From Palaemon carinicauda (Eukaryota; Arthropoda; Malacostraca; Decapoda; Palaemonidae): 64,000 bases of DNA. The translations under genes were made by a program, and so were the position numbers. The DNA is taken from contig NC_090751.1 of the NCBI RefSeq assembly GCF_036898095.1, forward strand, positions 75,358,680-75,422,679, read 5' to 3'. The number at the start of each line of letters is the position of its first letter. The first letter of the stretch is position 1. The notes below the pieces were generated by a model. The model was not told where the DNA came from and searched no databases. It saw only the letters and a program-made list of their open reading frames with translations. This document shows, one piece after another, positions 10,154 through 20,874 of this stretch.

Positions 10154-12112
10154 TTAGAGTGGGGTTGTCTGAGAAGCTCGTGTCGTGGGGGAAGTTCCCT
10201 TGGAAGCTCCGTCAGGAGCTACAGAAGGTCTGGGAACCATTCCGCGTGATGCCATAGCGGAGCTACCAGAGTCATCGAACAGTTGACCGATAGTCTGATC
10301 CTGTTCAGCACCCTTCTCATCTGACAGAATGGTGGAAAGGCGTACACGTCGATGTTGTCCCACCGTTGCTGGAAAGCATCTTGCCAGAGAGCCTTGGGGT
10401 CCGGGACTGGGGAGCAGTACAGAGGAAGCTTGAAATTCAACGCTGTCGCGAACAGGTCCACGGTCGGTGAACCCCACAAGGTCAGGACTTTGTTGGCTAT
10501 CTGAGGATCCAAAGACCACTCGGTACTCACTATTTGCGAGGCCCTGCTCAGACTGTCGGCGAGCACATTCCTCTGGCCAGGAATGAAGCGAGCTGATAGT
10601 GTTATCGAGTGGACTTCGGTCCACCTCAGAGTCTCTACTGCAAGATGGGATAGCTGCTGCGAAAAAGTGCCTCCCTGCTTGTTGATATAAGCCACTACCA
10701 TGGTGTTGTCACTCATCACCACCACGGAATGACCCGCCAGGGTCCGTTGGAACTGTTGAAGATCCAGAAAGACGGCCTTCATTTCTAGCAGGTTGATGTG
10801 TAGGCATTTTTCTGATTCTGACCAAAGGCCTGAGGCTCTCTGGTTCAGAACGTGCGCCCCCCAACCCTTCTTTTGACGCGTCCGAAAACAGTGTCAATTC
10901 CATGGGAGGACGAGAAGACTCACACCCTTTCGCAGGTTTTCGTCGACCAGCCACCACCGCAGGTTCGTCCGTTCCAAAGATCCTATCAGGACCAGAACGT
11001 CCGGGGAATCGGATCCTTGATTCCACCGGGACTTGAGCCACCACTGTAGGGATCTCATCCTGAGGCGGCCGTTGGGAACCAAACGAGCCAGGGAGGACAG
11101 GGGACCTAAGAGACGCAACCACGATTGGGCGGGAAGCTCTTCTCGCCTGAGGAAGGGTTCCGCGACCCTCCTCAGCCTTGCTATCCTGTCGTCTGATGGA
11201 AAGGCTTTGTGGAGATTGGTGTCTATCAGCATGCCTAGATAAACCAGTTGTTGGGACGGCTGCAGAGAGGACTTCTCGAGGTTTACCACAATCCCCAGAT
11301 CCTGGCAAAGACCTAGAAGCCTGTCTCGGTGCCGAAGAAGGGTCAACTCCGAGTCTGCTAGGATCAGCCAGTCGTCCAGATAACGAAGGAGACGAATGCC
11401 GTTCCTGTGTGCCCAAGATGAAATCAGGGTGAACACTCTGGTGAACACCTGAGGAGCTATGGAGAGACCGAAGCACAGCACCTTGAACTGGTAGATCTTG
11501 TCGTCTAGGCAGAATCTCAAGTACTTCCTGGAAGACGGATGGATTGGGATCTGGAAGTAAGCGTCCTTTAGATGCAGTGTACACATAAAGTCTAGAGGTC
11601 TCACCGCAAGTCTGACCGTGTCCGCTGTCTCCATGCTGAACCGGGTTTGCTTGACAAACCCGTTCAGAGCCGAGAGGTCGATGACGGGTCTCCAGCCTCC
11701 AGACGCCTTCTTTACAAGAAAGAGTCGACTGAAGAAGCCTGGGGAGCCGTCGACGACCTCCTGGAGAGCACCCTTCTTGAGCATGGTCTCGACTTCCACC
11801 CGAAGGGCCAGCCCCTTTGCCGATCCCGTGGCATAGGAGCTCATCGACACTGGATTCGCTGTCAGGGGAGGTTGAGATGATATGAACGGGACGCGATAGT
11901 CTTGGTCGATCACTGAAACCGTCCAAGCATCGGCCCCGTGTTGCTGCCACCTGTGCACGCAACGTTGGAGGCATCCCCCAACAGGTGGACACGTGGGGGG
12001 ACTGCCACTCCTGGGGTTTGCGGCTGCGGCCGCTCCCTCTAGGAGTCTTGCCTCCCCTGGAGGACTTACCACCCCTCTTGACCTTGGTTGGAAAGGGCTG
12101 GGGCTTAGACAC
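10154..12112 (-). pseudogene. DIRS-A2 reverse transcriptase-RNase H
   Basis: The RT part (12072-10894) is an open frame of about 390 codons: SRLFLVKKASGGWRPVIDLS, the LHLKDAYFQIPIHP region, QFKVLCFGLS and the YLDDW active site. The motif A Asp is His here (LHLKDAYF; A4 has LDLKDAYF), so the polymerase is predicted dead. After a frameshift near 10900, RNase H continues at 10782-10219 (VVMSDNTMVVAYINKQGG, RNVLADSLSR) with the linker typical of DIRS pol (LWGSPTVDLFATALN, VYAFPPF). It ends against the recombinase. The family role is copying the element RNA into DNA and removing the RNA strand. Confidence 0.9.
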
Positions 12113-12179
12113 TACTTTCTTAGCTGCCGGTGCCTGCTTCAGTGCCTTACGAGGCTGCTGCTGCAGAGCTGGAGGCTTA

Positions 12180-15100
12180 TAGGGCCAAGCTGTAAGGGCC
12201 CTATGGAGGAGGGAGTCCGTGCTAGATTTCCTCCACCTCTCAGCCGTTCACTATACATCTTGTGGTTCCAACAGATTCTCCCCAAGGAGGGAAGCATGTC
12301 TGAGCCTACAGACATCCACGGCGGGGACCTTCGGGTGGAACCTCTTGGTTACCGCATCGCGCCGCTTCAACACCGAGTTGGCCCACAGGGTGGTGACCTG
12401 GTGCGCCAGGAACTCGATGGAGCGGGTGCCCGAGAGTAAGAAGGTCTCCAGGGCCTTCTTATTGGTCTCCTTAGACAAGTCATCGGAGCGCAATAGGATG
12501 CCTAGAGTTCCCAGCCACGAAGTGGCCTGCATGGCGCACTTTGCGACATTCTCATTGCTCAGGATCTCCGACGCCGAGAACGACACCTGCCGGGCAGAGA
12601 GCTTCTCGAGGGGAACTCCCTTAGCCAGCTCTTCTACGGAGTGATGGCGAGGAAGAGCGAGACTAGACTCACCCAAGATCTCAAAATACCTCCTCTGCTG
12701 GAGACGAGGAGGTGGGATGAGTTTGTTCCCGGCAGAGGAACGACTGGAGGAGGCAAGCATCGCGAGCTGGGCATTGGCCTTGGCTCTGGCACTCTTCAAT
12801 CCCCGAGACCAGGGCAGAGCCGCACTGGTCTTAGGGGCCTTCTGAACGTCGAACACTTGGTCCAAGACCGTGTCCTTGCCTTCTCGGGGGGGCCATCACG
12901 GGATCCATGAACCCATTGAGTTGCCTCATCAGGCTCAGGACCTGCCAGAAGGCATGTTCAGATTCTTGCTGGTCTCCTTGCGGGCTGGCAGCTAAGTCTC
13001 CCGTCCCCAGAATCTCTTCCTGGGGCGAAGCGTGGACATTCTCCCGGGGAGCAGCGGGTTCCTGGGGAATCCTTGAAGACGATTTCGGGATGGTCTTGGA
13101 GTCCTTGGGTTCCCTCCTGGGAGGGATACAGGATCCCAACAAAAAGGTTCAGAGAGCCCCTTCCACGCGAGACGATTCTCCTCCATGAAGAGAAGGCTCC
13201 CCCCTTGGTGCCGAGGGGGAGACTACCACCTCACTGGACTCGCCCGAGGATGGAAAAGCCTCGTCTACGGGAGAAGGAGAAAACGCCTGCGAAGGGGATG
13301 GGGCCTTCCCGACAGTCCTCTTAGGAATCAACTTCTCCCTGGGGGAAGTTACCACGAAGTCGTTGGCTTGTTCCCCTGATCGGCGAGTGCTGGCTTCATA
13401 ACCCTCACTAACACCCGCCATCAGAGGACCAAACCAAGTCTGTCGTTCCACGGACACAGAGTCCGAAACCCCCGCTGGAGGGAAGGGGATCGGGCGATCA
13501 TTCTTAGTGGACACCACTGGACCTGCCTGAAAAGGAAAAGGGGAAGAAAGACGCACTGACCTCTCTGAAGTGTCTTCTCTGTCCTGCACAAGGGTCTTGC
13601 ACTTTGGTGGAGGCGATCCTGAGCGCAGTCTGGTGACACGCGTTCCTACTACTGTCACCGGCTGCGAAATTCGGCGCGAACGGTGGTCGCGCGGGCGAGC
13701 GGTTGCACAGGCGAGTGGGCGCGAGGGCGTACAGGCGAACGAGCGCGTGGGCGAGCCGGTGAACGAATGTGTTGGCGCGTCGGCGAGGGAACGCGTTGCC
13801 ATGTGGGCGAGCGAGAACGCTCCGAAGATCGCTGGCGACGTTGGTCAGGAGACCTGTAGCGCGTGGGAGAGCGATTGCGAGCAGGTGATCGTTGGTGCGC
13901 TGGTCAACGCTGGCGCGCAGGCGAGCGATGGCGCGTTGGCGAGCGATAGCGCGTAGATCGCGCAGGCGAACGACCGCGCGAGGGCGAGCTAACAGAGGGA
14001 GACCCATGTCCTTCCAGATCTTCTGAGTGACGGTGCTTTGGAGAACGCTTGAGCGCAGGCGATAGGTCACGTGGGCGGTTCTGGAGATCGTCGATGTTCA
14101 GGTGATCGCTAACACGTAGGAGAACGCTGACGAGCAGGCGATTGTTGAATCGTCTGTGGTCGCTGGTGAGCTGGTGATCGCTGGCGAGCAAGAGGGCGAC
14201 GCGTGGAATCCTGTGAGGGAACAGTCGGCGCGGGGCGCAAAGGCAAACGTTCACGCACAGGAACAGGAAGCGCGTGGGCGAACGTGTGTTTTAGAAACAC
14301 GAGCGATGTCGTGCAGGAACAAGCTGAGGGTCGCGAGGGCGCTCAGGAGGGTGAGGGGGTCGCGAGGGCGCTCAGGAGACTGATGGCGCGCAGGGCGCAC
14401 AACAGGAACTGCAGGATATTCGGAGACCACAGGGGAGCGCTGGCGAGCAGAGGGGCGATGGTCCTCAGAAGAGCGCTGACGAGCAGGAGAGTGCCTGTGT
14501 GCTAACACTGCAGAAGGGCGAGCAGGTGAACGCTGGCGCGCTGGCCGCTCCTCATGAACAACAGGTTGAAGGATGTCCTCAGGAGAGCTCTGGCGAGAAG
14601 AGGGGCAATCATCAGGAGAGCGCTGACGAACACGAGATGGCTGACGAACAGGAGAGCGCTGACGAGCAGGAGAGTGCCTGTGCGCTAACACTGCACGCGT
14701 AAGGGAAGAATCCCTTTGCCCCGAAGGGACCGTTGCCCGTCGGGTGACGAGGTCAGGTTGCTGAACATCTGCCCCAGAAGTTGAAGGTCTGGAAGGCGTA
14801 GGAGACCGATCCCCAGAGAGGTCTAAGGAAGCTGGAGCTGCAGGCTGTATACGGCGAGGGGAGTCCCCTTCGGAGGAAGAAGAAGATCCACAAAGGCGCC
14901 TCTTAGCACCCTTATAAGGGGACGGGAGGCCCTTGCAACGCAGCGGACGGTGAGCCTTACGGCGAAGGCGGCCACGAGGAAGATCGTCAGGACCACGAGT
15001 CCCCCGAAGGGGAGTCTCAGTCAAAGCACTTCCCTTAGAGGGAAGCTGGACAGCAGAAGAGCCCGTAGGACTCCCTTCCCCGTTCGAAGGATGTACGGAA

Positions 15101-15756
15101 GGAGGAGAGCTGTCAGCACCAACATCCACAATTGCACCTGCAGAGGATTGACCCGCCCCGTCGGAAGCCTCTGCCACCACGACGTCGACGATAGACAGAG
15201 GATCTACCTCCGCCATAACCGGCGACTGCTTAACGGCGGCCCCCAACTGGACAAGGTCAATCAGGGCAACCCTGGAGGGCAGGCCCTTAAGCCCCAGGGA
15301 AGCCCAATTCTGAAAAAGATCATCGTTAGACAAAGATTCATCAATAACCTCCCCCGGGGGAGGAGGAGGAACCGCTCTGCTATGGGAGGCGACGCCCTCT
15401 CCCCCAACCCAAGGTCGGGAAACAGAACTAGGGCCTGCGCTCCCACTCGGCCGACTCTCCTTAGGAGCCGAACGAGGGGGAGCTTCGGAGGAGGTTTGGG
15501 CGGCGAAAGAAGAGTCCCGAGAACCTTCCTCCTTCATGGCAATCCCGGAAGGAGAACAGTCTCTCTTGGACTTCTTCTTACGCCGGCGGCCAAACCTCTC
15601 CCACTGGGAGGCAGACCACTACCTGCACTCACTACACTTATTTTCCTGATCACACCGTCGGCCTCGACACTGCGGGCAAAGGGTGTGAGGATCAGTGTCC
15701 ATGGCCGACATAACAGTACCACAAGGGCGGCCGGCAATTCCAGGCCACGTACGCAT
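12180..15756 (-). pseudogene. gag: DIRS-A2 gag
   Basis: I start it at the ATG at 15756 (MRTWPGIAGRP), aligned with the A1 and A4 starts. The N-terminus carries a Cys module (DPHTLCPQCRGRRCDQ, then CSEC) and a Lys/Arg run; an in-frame TAG at 15619-15621 replaces the Glu codon of CREW. A Pro/Ser-rich part and the conserved LWASLGLKGLPS-like block (15250) follow, then a long RxRSP repeat tract (14660-13680). The C-terminal globular part (13150-12250: KSARAKANAQLAMLA, VLKRRDAVTKRFHPK) sits in other frames. Several frameshifts. The order gag then RT matches other DIRS elements. Size of about 1,150 codons is large because of the repeats. Confidence 0.83.
13680..14660 (-). repeat. Arg-Ser-Pro coding minisatellite in DIRS-A2 gag
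   Basis: Degenerate repeats of about 15 bases (ggcgagcgatggcgcgt, gacgagcaggagagcgct). The frame used near 14700-14250 gives RQRSPAR-like units; below 14070 the best frame gives AIARxRAIAR-like units, so the reading frame has slipped inside the array. Confidence 0.7.
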
Positions 15757-15879
15757 AGTAATAATAAAGGTGGTCAACTTCTAACACACACAAACTGAAA
15801 GAAAAAGCAAAAAAAGATTAAAGGCTGTCAACGAGGACGATGGACAGACACGTCTGTTCATCGCCGGAGCCAAAAGTTA

Positions 15880-16056
15880 AGTGAAGCAAATCACCGGTGT
15901 GTGGAGGGGGGTAGCAAGCTATCCCTTCCCCTACCCCCCCTAACTAGCGCGGGGGTAATTAACCCTCGTTAAAAACTATTGGCTCGTCATTTCAGCTACG
16001 CTAAAAGGTAAACCCAATGTAAATAGCGTGGTTTGTATTTCGGTTACGGAATAAAT
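15880..16056. repeat. DIRS-A2 right inverted terminal repeat
   Basis: Inverted match to 1880-2040, ending gtatttcggttacggaataaat. The canonical tip in the other copies is ggaacaaat. A1 gag resumes at 16057. Confidence 0.85.
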
Positions 16057-16498
16057 CATCATTAGACACAGAATCGACATTATCAAAATCCTCCCCCGGA
16101 GGAGGAGGGGGAACCGCCCAGCTATGGGAGGCGACGCCCTCTCCAGCACACCAAGGTCAGGAAACAGAACAAGGGCCTGCGCTCCCACTCGGCGGCCTCT
16201 CACTAGAAGCCGGACGAGGGGGAGCTTCGGAGGAGGTTTGGGCGGCGGAAGAAGAGTCCTGAGAGCCTTCCTCCTTCAAGGCAACCCTCAAAGGAGAACG
16301 GTCTCTGTTGGACTTCTTCTTACGCCGGCGGGCAAACCTCTCCCACTGGGAGGCAGACCACTCCCTACACTCACTACATATATTTTCCCTATCACACCGT
16401 CGGCCTCGACACTGCGGGCAAAGGGTGTGAGGATCGGTATCCACCGCCAACATGAAGGTACCGCGAGGGCGGCCGGCGATCCCAGGGCACTTGCGCAT
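16057..16498 (-). pseudogene. gag: DIRS-A1 gag, N-terminal part
   Basis: Starts at the ATG at 16498 (MRKCPGIAGRP; an upstream in-frame codon at 16510 is also possible). It carries the same Cys module as the other gags (DPHTLCPQCRGRRC, CSECREW) and a Lys/Arg run. It breaks at 16057, where A2 is inserted; the rest is at 1-1834. At the break the two halves read SNDDL and FQLWASLG, as in the uninterrupted A0 gag (VNDDLLQLWASLG). There is also a frameshift near 16150. Confidence 0.85.
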
Positions 16499-16621
16499 GA
16501 TGAATACCAAAGGGCGAGGCCAACTTCAAACACACAGCTGAGGAAAAGCAAAGAAAAGATTAAGGCTGTCAATAACGAGGACGATAAACAGACATGTCTA
16601 CACATCGTCCGAGCCAAAAGT

Positions 16622-16802
16622 GAAGTGGAGTATATCACCGGAGTGTGGCGGGGGAGGGGTAGCAAGCTACCCCTTCCCCTACCCCCGCTAACTAGCTCGG
16701 GGGTAGTTAACCCTCGTTAAAATCTATTGGCTCGTCAATTTCAGCTACGCCGAAAGTAAACCCAATGTAAATAGTGTGGTTTGTATTTCGGTTACGGAAC
16801 AA
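16622..16802. repeat. DIRS-A1 right inverted terminal repeat
   Basis: Same sequence as 15880-16056 with point differences, including the caccggagtgtggcggggg block and the tip ttacggaacaa. It ends where the A0 gag sequence (ctggcgcttaagggactta) begins. The matching left end of A1 lies outside the window. Confidence 0.83.
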
Positions 16803-17866
16803 CTGGCGCTTAAGGGACTTACACACAAAGTGTGAAAGCCCCTTTTTCCCCCAAGGAACCGGTGCCCGTTTGAAAACGGGATGAGTGGGTGCCCACAGCA
16901 CGTCAGCAACCAGGAAAGGTGAAGGAGGGTCAGCAGGTCTGTCAGGTGTAGGAGATCGCGAACGATCTGCGGGTAGGTCCAGGTCCAAGAAGTAGCAGGA
17001 ACGGTAGCTGAAGGACGAGGTTCCTCTGCGGGGAGACTGCGAGGATGAAGATCCGAAGAGGCGCCTCCTAACACCCTTGTGAGGAGAAGGAAGACCTCGG
17101 AGACGAAGAGGAAGGCGAGCCTTACGTCGGATGCGTCCTCTGGGAGCAGCAGGCAAAAACCATCGGCAGTCCTCCGAAGAGGAGTCTCTGTCAGTGAACT
17201 CTCCCGGGGGGGAGAATCACCCGCAGGAGAGAGAGGTCAAGGTCCAAGGAAGTAGCGGGAACGGTAGCTGAAGGACGAGGTTCCTCTGCGGGGGACTGCG
17301 AGGATGAAGATCCGAAGAGGCGCCTCCTAACACCCTTGGGAGGAAAAGGAAGACCTCGGAGACGAGGAGGAAGGCGAGCCTTACCTCGGATACGCCCTCT
17401 GGGAGCAGCAGGCAAACCATCGGCAGTCCTCCGAAGAGGAGTCTCTGTCAGTGAACTCCCCCCCCGGGGGGGGGGATCACCCGCAGGAGAGACCGTTGGA
17501 CTTAGATCCTCCCTCGATGGATGTTCGGAGCTAAGCCTTCAGCTACTACAGGAGCAGAGGTTTGAACACTCTCATTGGAAGCGTCTGCCACAACAGCCTC
17601 GACAATAGACAGAGGGTCAACCTCTGCTACCACCGGTGACTGTTTGACAGCTGCACCCAACCTGATCATGTCAAATAGGGCTTCCTTGGAGGGCGAACCC
17701 TGAAGCCCCAAGGAAGCCCAAAGCTGCAAAAGATCATCATTAACAGGAGAAATAATTAAATCCTCCCCCGCGGGAGGAGGAGGAGCTGCCTCGCTATGGG
17801 AGGCAACTCCCTCTCCCAAACCCCGAGATCGGTCAAGAACAGTACGGCCTACCCCTCCCACCTCAC
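16803..17866 (-). pseudogene. gag: DIRS-A0 gag fragment
   Basis: The right part (17870-17502) has the conserved gag block (VNDDLLQLWASLGLQGSPSK, LGAAVKQSPVVAEVDPLSIV). The left part has the basic RGLPSPHKGVRRRLFGSSSS region and ends where A1 inserted. It is a more divergent DIRS-A subfamily, closest to A3 by the shared tggcgcttaagggactta. The N-terminal Cys module is missing: at about 17866 the sequence jumps into the inner part of a DIRS left terminal repeat. An internal tandem duplication (see 16977-17500) also breaks it. Confidence 0.75.
16977..17500. repeat. Tandem duplication of about 263 bases inside A0 gag
   Basis: The segment from aagtagcaggaacggtagct to the C/G-rich gaactctcccggggg is repeated from about 17240 with few changes (aagtagcgggaacggtagct to gaactcccccccc). 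It duplicates codons for RRRLFGSSSSQSP and the GLPSP/GLPFP region. Confidence 0.8.
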
Positions 17867-17934
17867 ACACCGGTGAAATGTCTCACTTCAATTAGAGGTA
17901 GGACTTGTCTTGGGGGACAGGGCTGGTGGGCAAA

Positions 17935-18050
17935 TATGTGTAAATAGCTAAGGTTTGTATGGTTAGGAAAAATACAAATTATCTCCGAATTTGTCATGTT
18001 CCGTAACCAAAATACAAACCACGCTATTTACATAGGGTGACTTATCCCTT
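17935..18050. repeat. DIRS-A3 internal complementary region
   Basis: tagctaaggtttgtatggtt to gaatttgtcatgttccgtaa to ctatttacatagggtgac: the same head-to-tail terminus pair as at 2068-2170, with a short deletion at the junction (gtcatgttccg against gtcatttgttccg). Confidence 0.8.
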
Positions 18051-18530
18051 AGGAAGGGTGGAAAGTCCCCAGCCTTACTGGCTTTGGCTTACCCAGGGAC
18101 TCAGAATCCAAGTGAGCAGCACTCGATGAAAGGAGTCCCTGCACCTCACAAGTTCCTTGCTCTGCAAGGAACGTGTGGCCTACATAAGCTTGTGTGTGAA
18201 GGAATAAAGTGTGACTCGTCCTAGGCAGTTGACCTGGAGTTCCTTAGACGGAACTGTAGGTTAGGACGTTCCCAATACCACCTCGTCAGGGTATGGGGGA
18301 CGCGACAATACTGTATTACCATAATACTAGGAACACAAGGAAGCATGGTTTACCTGCAGAGGTTTGAGGTCAGCTATGCAGAAACCAGGATGCTGCTTTC
18401 CCCAGGAGAGGGGAGGATGAAGAAAGTAAGGGCCAGACATACTTCTTCCGTTCATGCAGTCTAAAACCCGGTAACAATGCCCTCAACCTTCTGCTACCTG
18501 TCCAAAAAGGAGTCTGAGGTTAGACCAGCT
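18051..18530. other. Conserved non-coding stretch, DIRS-A3
   Basis: Homologous to 2171-2529 in A2 (aggaagggtggaaagtcccc; ccaataccacctcgtcaggg). No reading frame of note. Confidence 0.55.
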
Positions 18531-19562
18531 GTTGTGTAGCCACCACAGGGCGATAGAAAACGTATCGATATTCCTGTGGGTCACGTCCTGCAGGAGGTGG
18601 GGTGCGAAGGTCGTTAGACGCTTCCAGACTCCAGCTTGTAGCACCTGCATCACAGAGTATCCCTCTTAAAGGCCAGGGACGTTGCGATGTATCTGACATC
18701 GTGTGCTGTAGGGGGACGTGACGGAGGAGGGTCTGGATTCAGGTCGAGATGAAAGACCTTGAATCCGGGAAGAAAGGCATTCTTGGTGACCCTCCCCTGC
18801 ATCCTTCCTGTGCTCCCAAACCGGGCTTGCACGTGAGGACCAACTGCAGCTGTTCTTAAAGATAACCCCTCCGGTTCTTTACTGGCAAGTAGGAAAAGGT
18901 CTGGGTCATCTGTACAAAACGGAGACTCGAAATCTTGAGGAGTCGAACCAAAGGTCCGGGACTCCAAGATTCTGAGTCTAGTAACCAACTCAGGAACGAA
19001 CCTGAACGTTACCTCCACCTATCCTCTTGAAGGGGCGGCGTCGTACGAGAGACCATGAAGATTGCTTACACGCTTGGCCGAGGCCAGAGCGAGCAGGAGC
19101 ACCGTCTTCCAAGACGGGCGACGATTAGAGGCCTGATGTAATGGTTTGCAAGAAGATCTCTTAAGGGTCTTAAGAGCCCAAACCATGTTCCATGGAGGTC
19201 TCACTCCGACTGGGGGCAGGTAAGATCGTAGCTTCGCATGAGTAGGAAAGATCCAGCGGGGAGGAAATGACTCTTCCTTTCCGCCTGGAGGCCAGGGAAA
19301 GGCTGAGCGATAGGCTACGCCGCCGAGAGCGAAAATCGAATTTCCTCCCTCCGATAAACAATAACTTCGTTATTGCTGGAGTAGAGGCATCAAGGGGAGA
19401 GGTACCCCTCCCACGACACCGACTACAGAAGACTCTCCACTTCGTCTGGAAGACCCCTGCGGATGACTTCCGCAGGTGACGAGACCTCCGCTCCGCGACG
19501 GTTGTGGGGTGCCACTTTGTGAGAAGGTGTCGTATAGTCTCCAGGCGTGAAGCCGAAGCAAA
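18530..19562 (-). pseudogene. DIRS-A3 tyrosine recombinase, broken
   Basis: Catalytic-domain relics: ALASAKRVSNLHGLSYD (19090-19030), EVTFRFVPELVTRL (19018 onward) and PPSRPPTAHDVRYIATSLAFKRD (near 18700), in the same order as A4. The HxxR motif reads HDVRY, and the segment with the catalytic Tyr near 18590 is frameshifted. The N-terminal part is at 19560-19250. Multiple frameshifts; clearly dead and more divergent than A2 or A4. Confidence 0.75.
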
Positions 19563-19563
19563 G

Positions 19564-20874
19564 TTACGGCTTGAGATAGATGTTACAGTGTGGTTGTTTG
19601 AGTAGCCTGTGTCGTGGAAGAAGCTCTGCCGGGAGTTCCGCCAGGGGATGCAGAAGGTCCGGAAACCGTTTTGCGTAAAGTCGCAGCGGAGCTCTCAGGA
19701 TCATCGATAGGTTGACCAACAATCTGGTCTCGTTGAGCCCCCTTCTCAACAGACAAAATGGTGGGAAGACGTCGGCGTCAATGTTGTCCCACCGTTATAG
19801 GAAGGCATCTTGCCAATGAGTCTTGGGGTCTGAGACTGGTAGTACAGCGGCAGCTTGAAGTTCAAGGCTGTCGTGAGCAGGTCCCCCAGGTCATGACTTT
19901 GCTGGTTACTAGGAGCCAAAGACCCCCAGGTACTCTCTATCTGTGAGTCTCTGCTCAGATTGTCGGAGAGTACATTCCTTTGCCCGGAATGAAGCGAGAC
20001 GCCAGTGGTATTGAGTGGACTTCGGTTCATCTCAGTATCTCTGCTGCAAGATGCAAATGTATGAAAATGTACCTCCCTGCTAGTTGAAATACGCCAGTAC
20101 TGTGGAGTTGTCGCTCACGGAGTGACTCACCAGGATCTGTTGGAACTGTTGAAGGGCCAGACTACGACCTTTAATCCTAGTTGATTGTTGTGGAGGTACC
20201 CTTCAGGTCCTGACCATAGGCCTGAATCAGAACGTGGCCCCCCCCCCCCTTTTTTTTTTTGAAGAGTCCGAGAACAGCATCAAATGCGGGGGGGGGGGGG
20301 GGAGGACGAGAAGATCCACTCCCTTGCAAGAAGTTTCCGTAGGTCAACCCCCATTGCAGGTCTAATCGTTCCGCTGGTCCTATAGGGACCAGATAATCGT
20401 TGCTTTGATTCCACCGGGACTAGGGCCGCCTAACAGGGAACTTGTCCTGAGGCGACCGTTCGGAACTAGACGGGTCAAGGAGGGGAGAAGACCTCGGAAG
20501 CGAAACCAAGATAGGGCTGAAAGCTCTCCTTGTCTGAGGAAAGGTTCTGCGACTCTCCTCAGCCTTGCTACAGTCATCTGATGGTAAGGCTTGGAGATAG
20601 GAGTCAATATCATGGCTAGATAACCCAGATGTTGAGATAGAAGCAAAGAAGGCTTCTCGCGAATTACCATGATCCCTAGATCTTGGTAAAGTCCCGGAAG
20701 CTTGTCTCGGTGTCGAAGAAGGTCGATTCCGAGACTACCAGAGCTAGCCAGTCCTCCAGAAAGTGAAGGAGGCGGAAGCCTGCTCCTGAGTGGCCATGAG
20801 GATATCAGGGTGAGTCTCCAGGTGAAAACCTGCGGTGCTGTGGCGGGATCGCAACACAACATCTTGAACTGGTA
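19564..20874 (-). pseudogene. DIRS-A3 RT-RNase H, C-terminal part
   Basis: Relics of RNase H and the linker (RNVLSDNLSRDSQ near 19960, NGGTTLTPTSSHH-like near 19780) and of the RT palm and thumb (20976-20380: QFKMLCCDPATAPQVFTW, ARLRRVAEPFLRQGE, LVPNGRLR). The YxDD box region near 20760 is destroyed. Long G and C homopolymers at 20240-20265 and 20287-20302 fall inside it. The frame is cut by Tig-1 at 20874 and continues at 29514. Confidence 0.75.

Larger units (their letters stand above)
1835..16056 (-). mobile_element. DIRS-A2: DIRS retrotransposon inserted in A1 gag
   Basis: A complete but dead DIRS-type element of 14.2 kb, or about 7.75 kb without the Nimb-1 insertion. From right to left on the minus strand it has a right terminal repeat, gag, reverse transcriptase, RNase H, tyrosine recombinase, internal complementary region and left inverted terminal repeat. 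I see no aspartic protease, DDE integrase or methyltransferase, as expected for this order. The left junction reads agat|gacaaattcg and the right ggaataaat|catcattag. Joining the flanks restores aaaagat-catcatt, the gag sequence seen uninterrupted in A0 near 17730. The element therefore entered A1 with no target duplication other than a shared AT. Confidence 0.9.

Noticed and set aside
1835..16056. LTR retrotransposon (Gypsy-like)
   Set aside because: The RT-RNase H resembles that group distantly, but there is no integrase or protease, the repeats are inverted, and a tyrosine recombinase and ICR are present.
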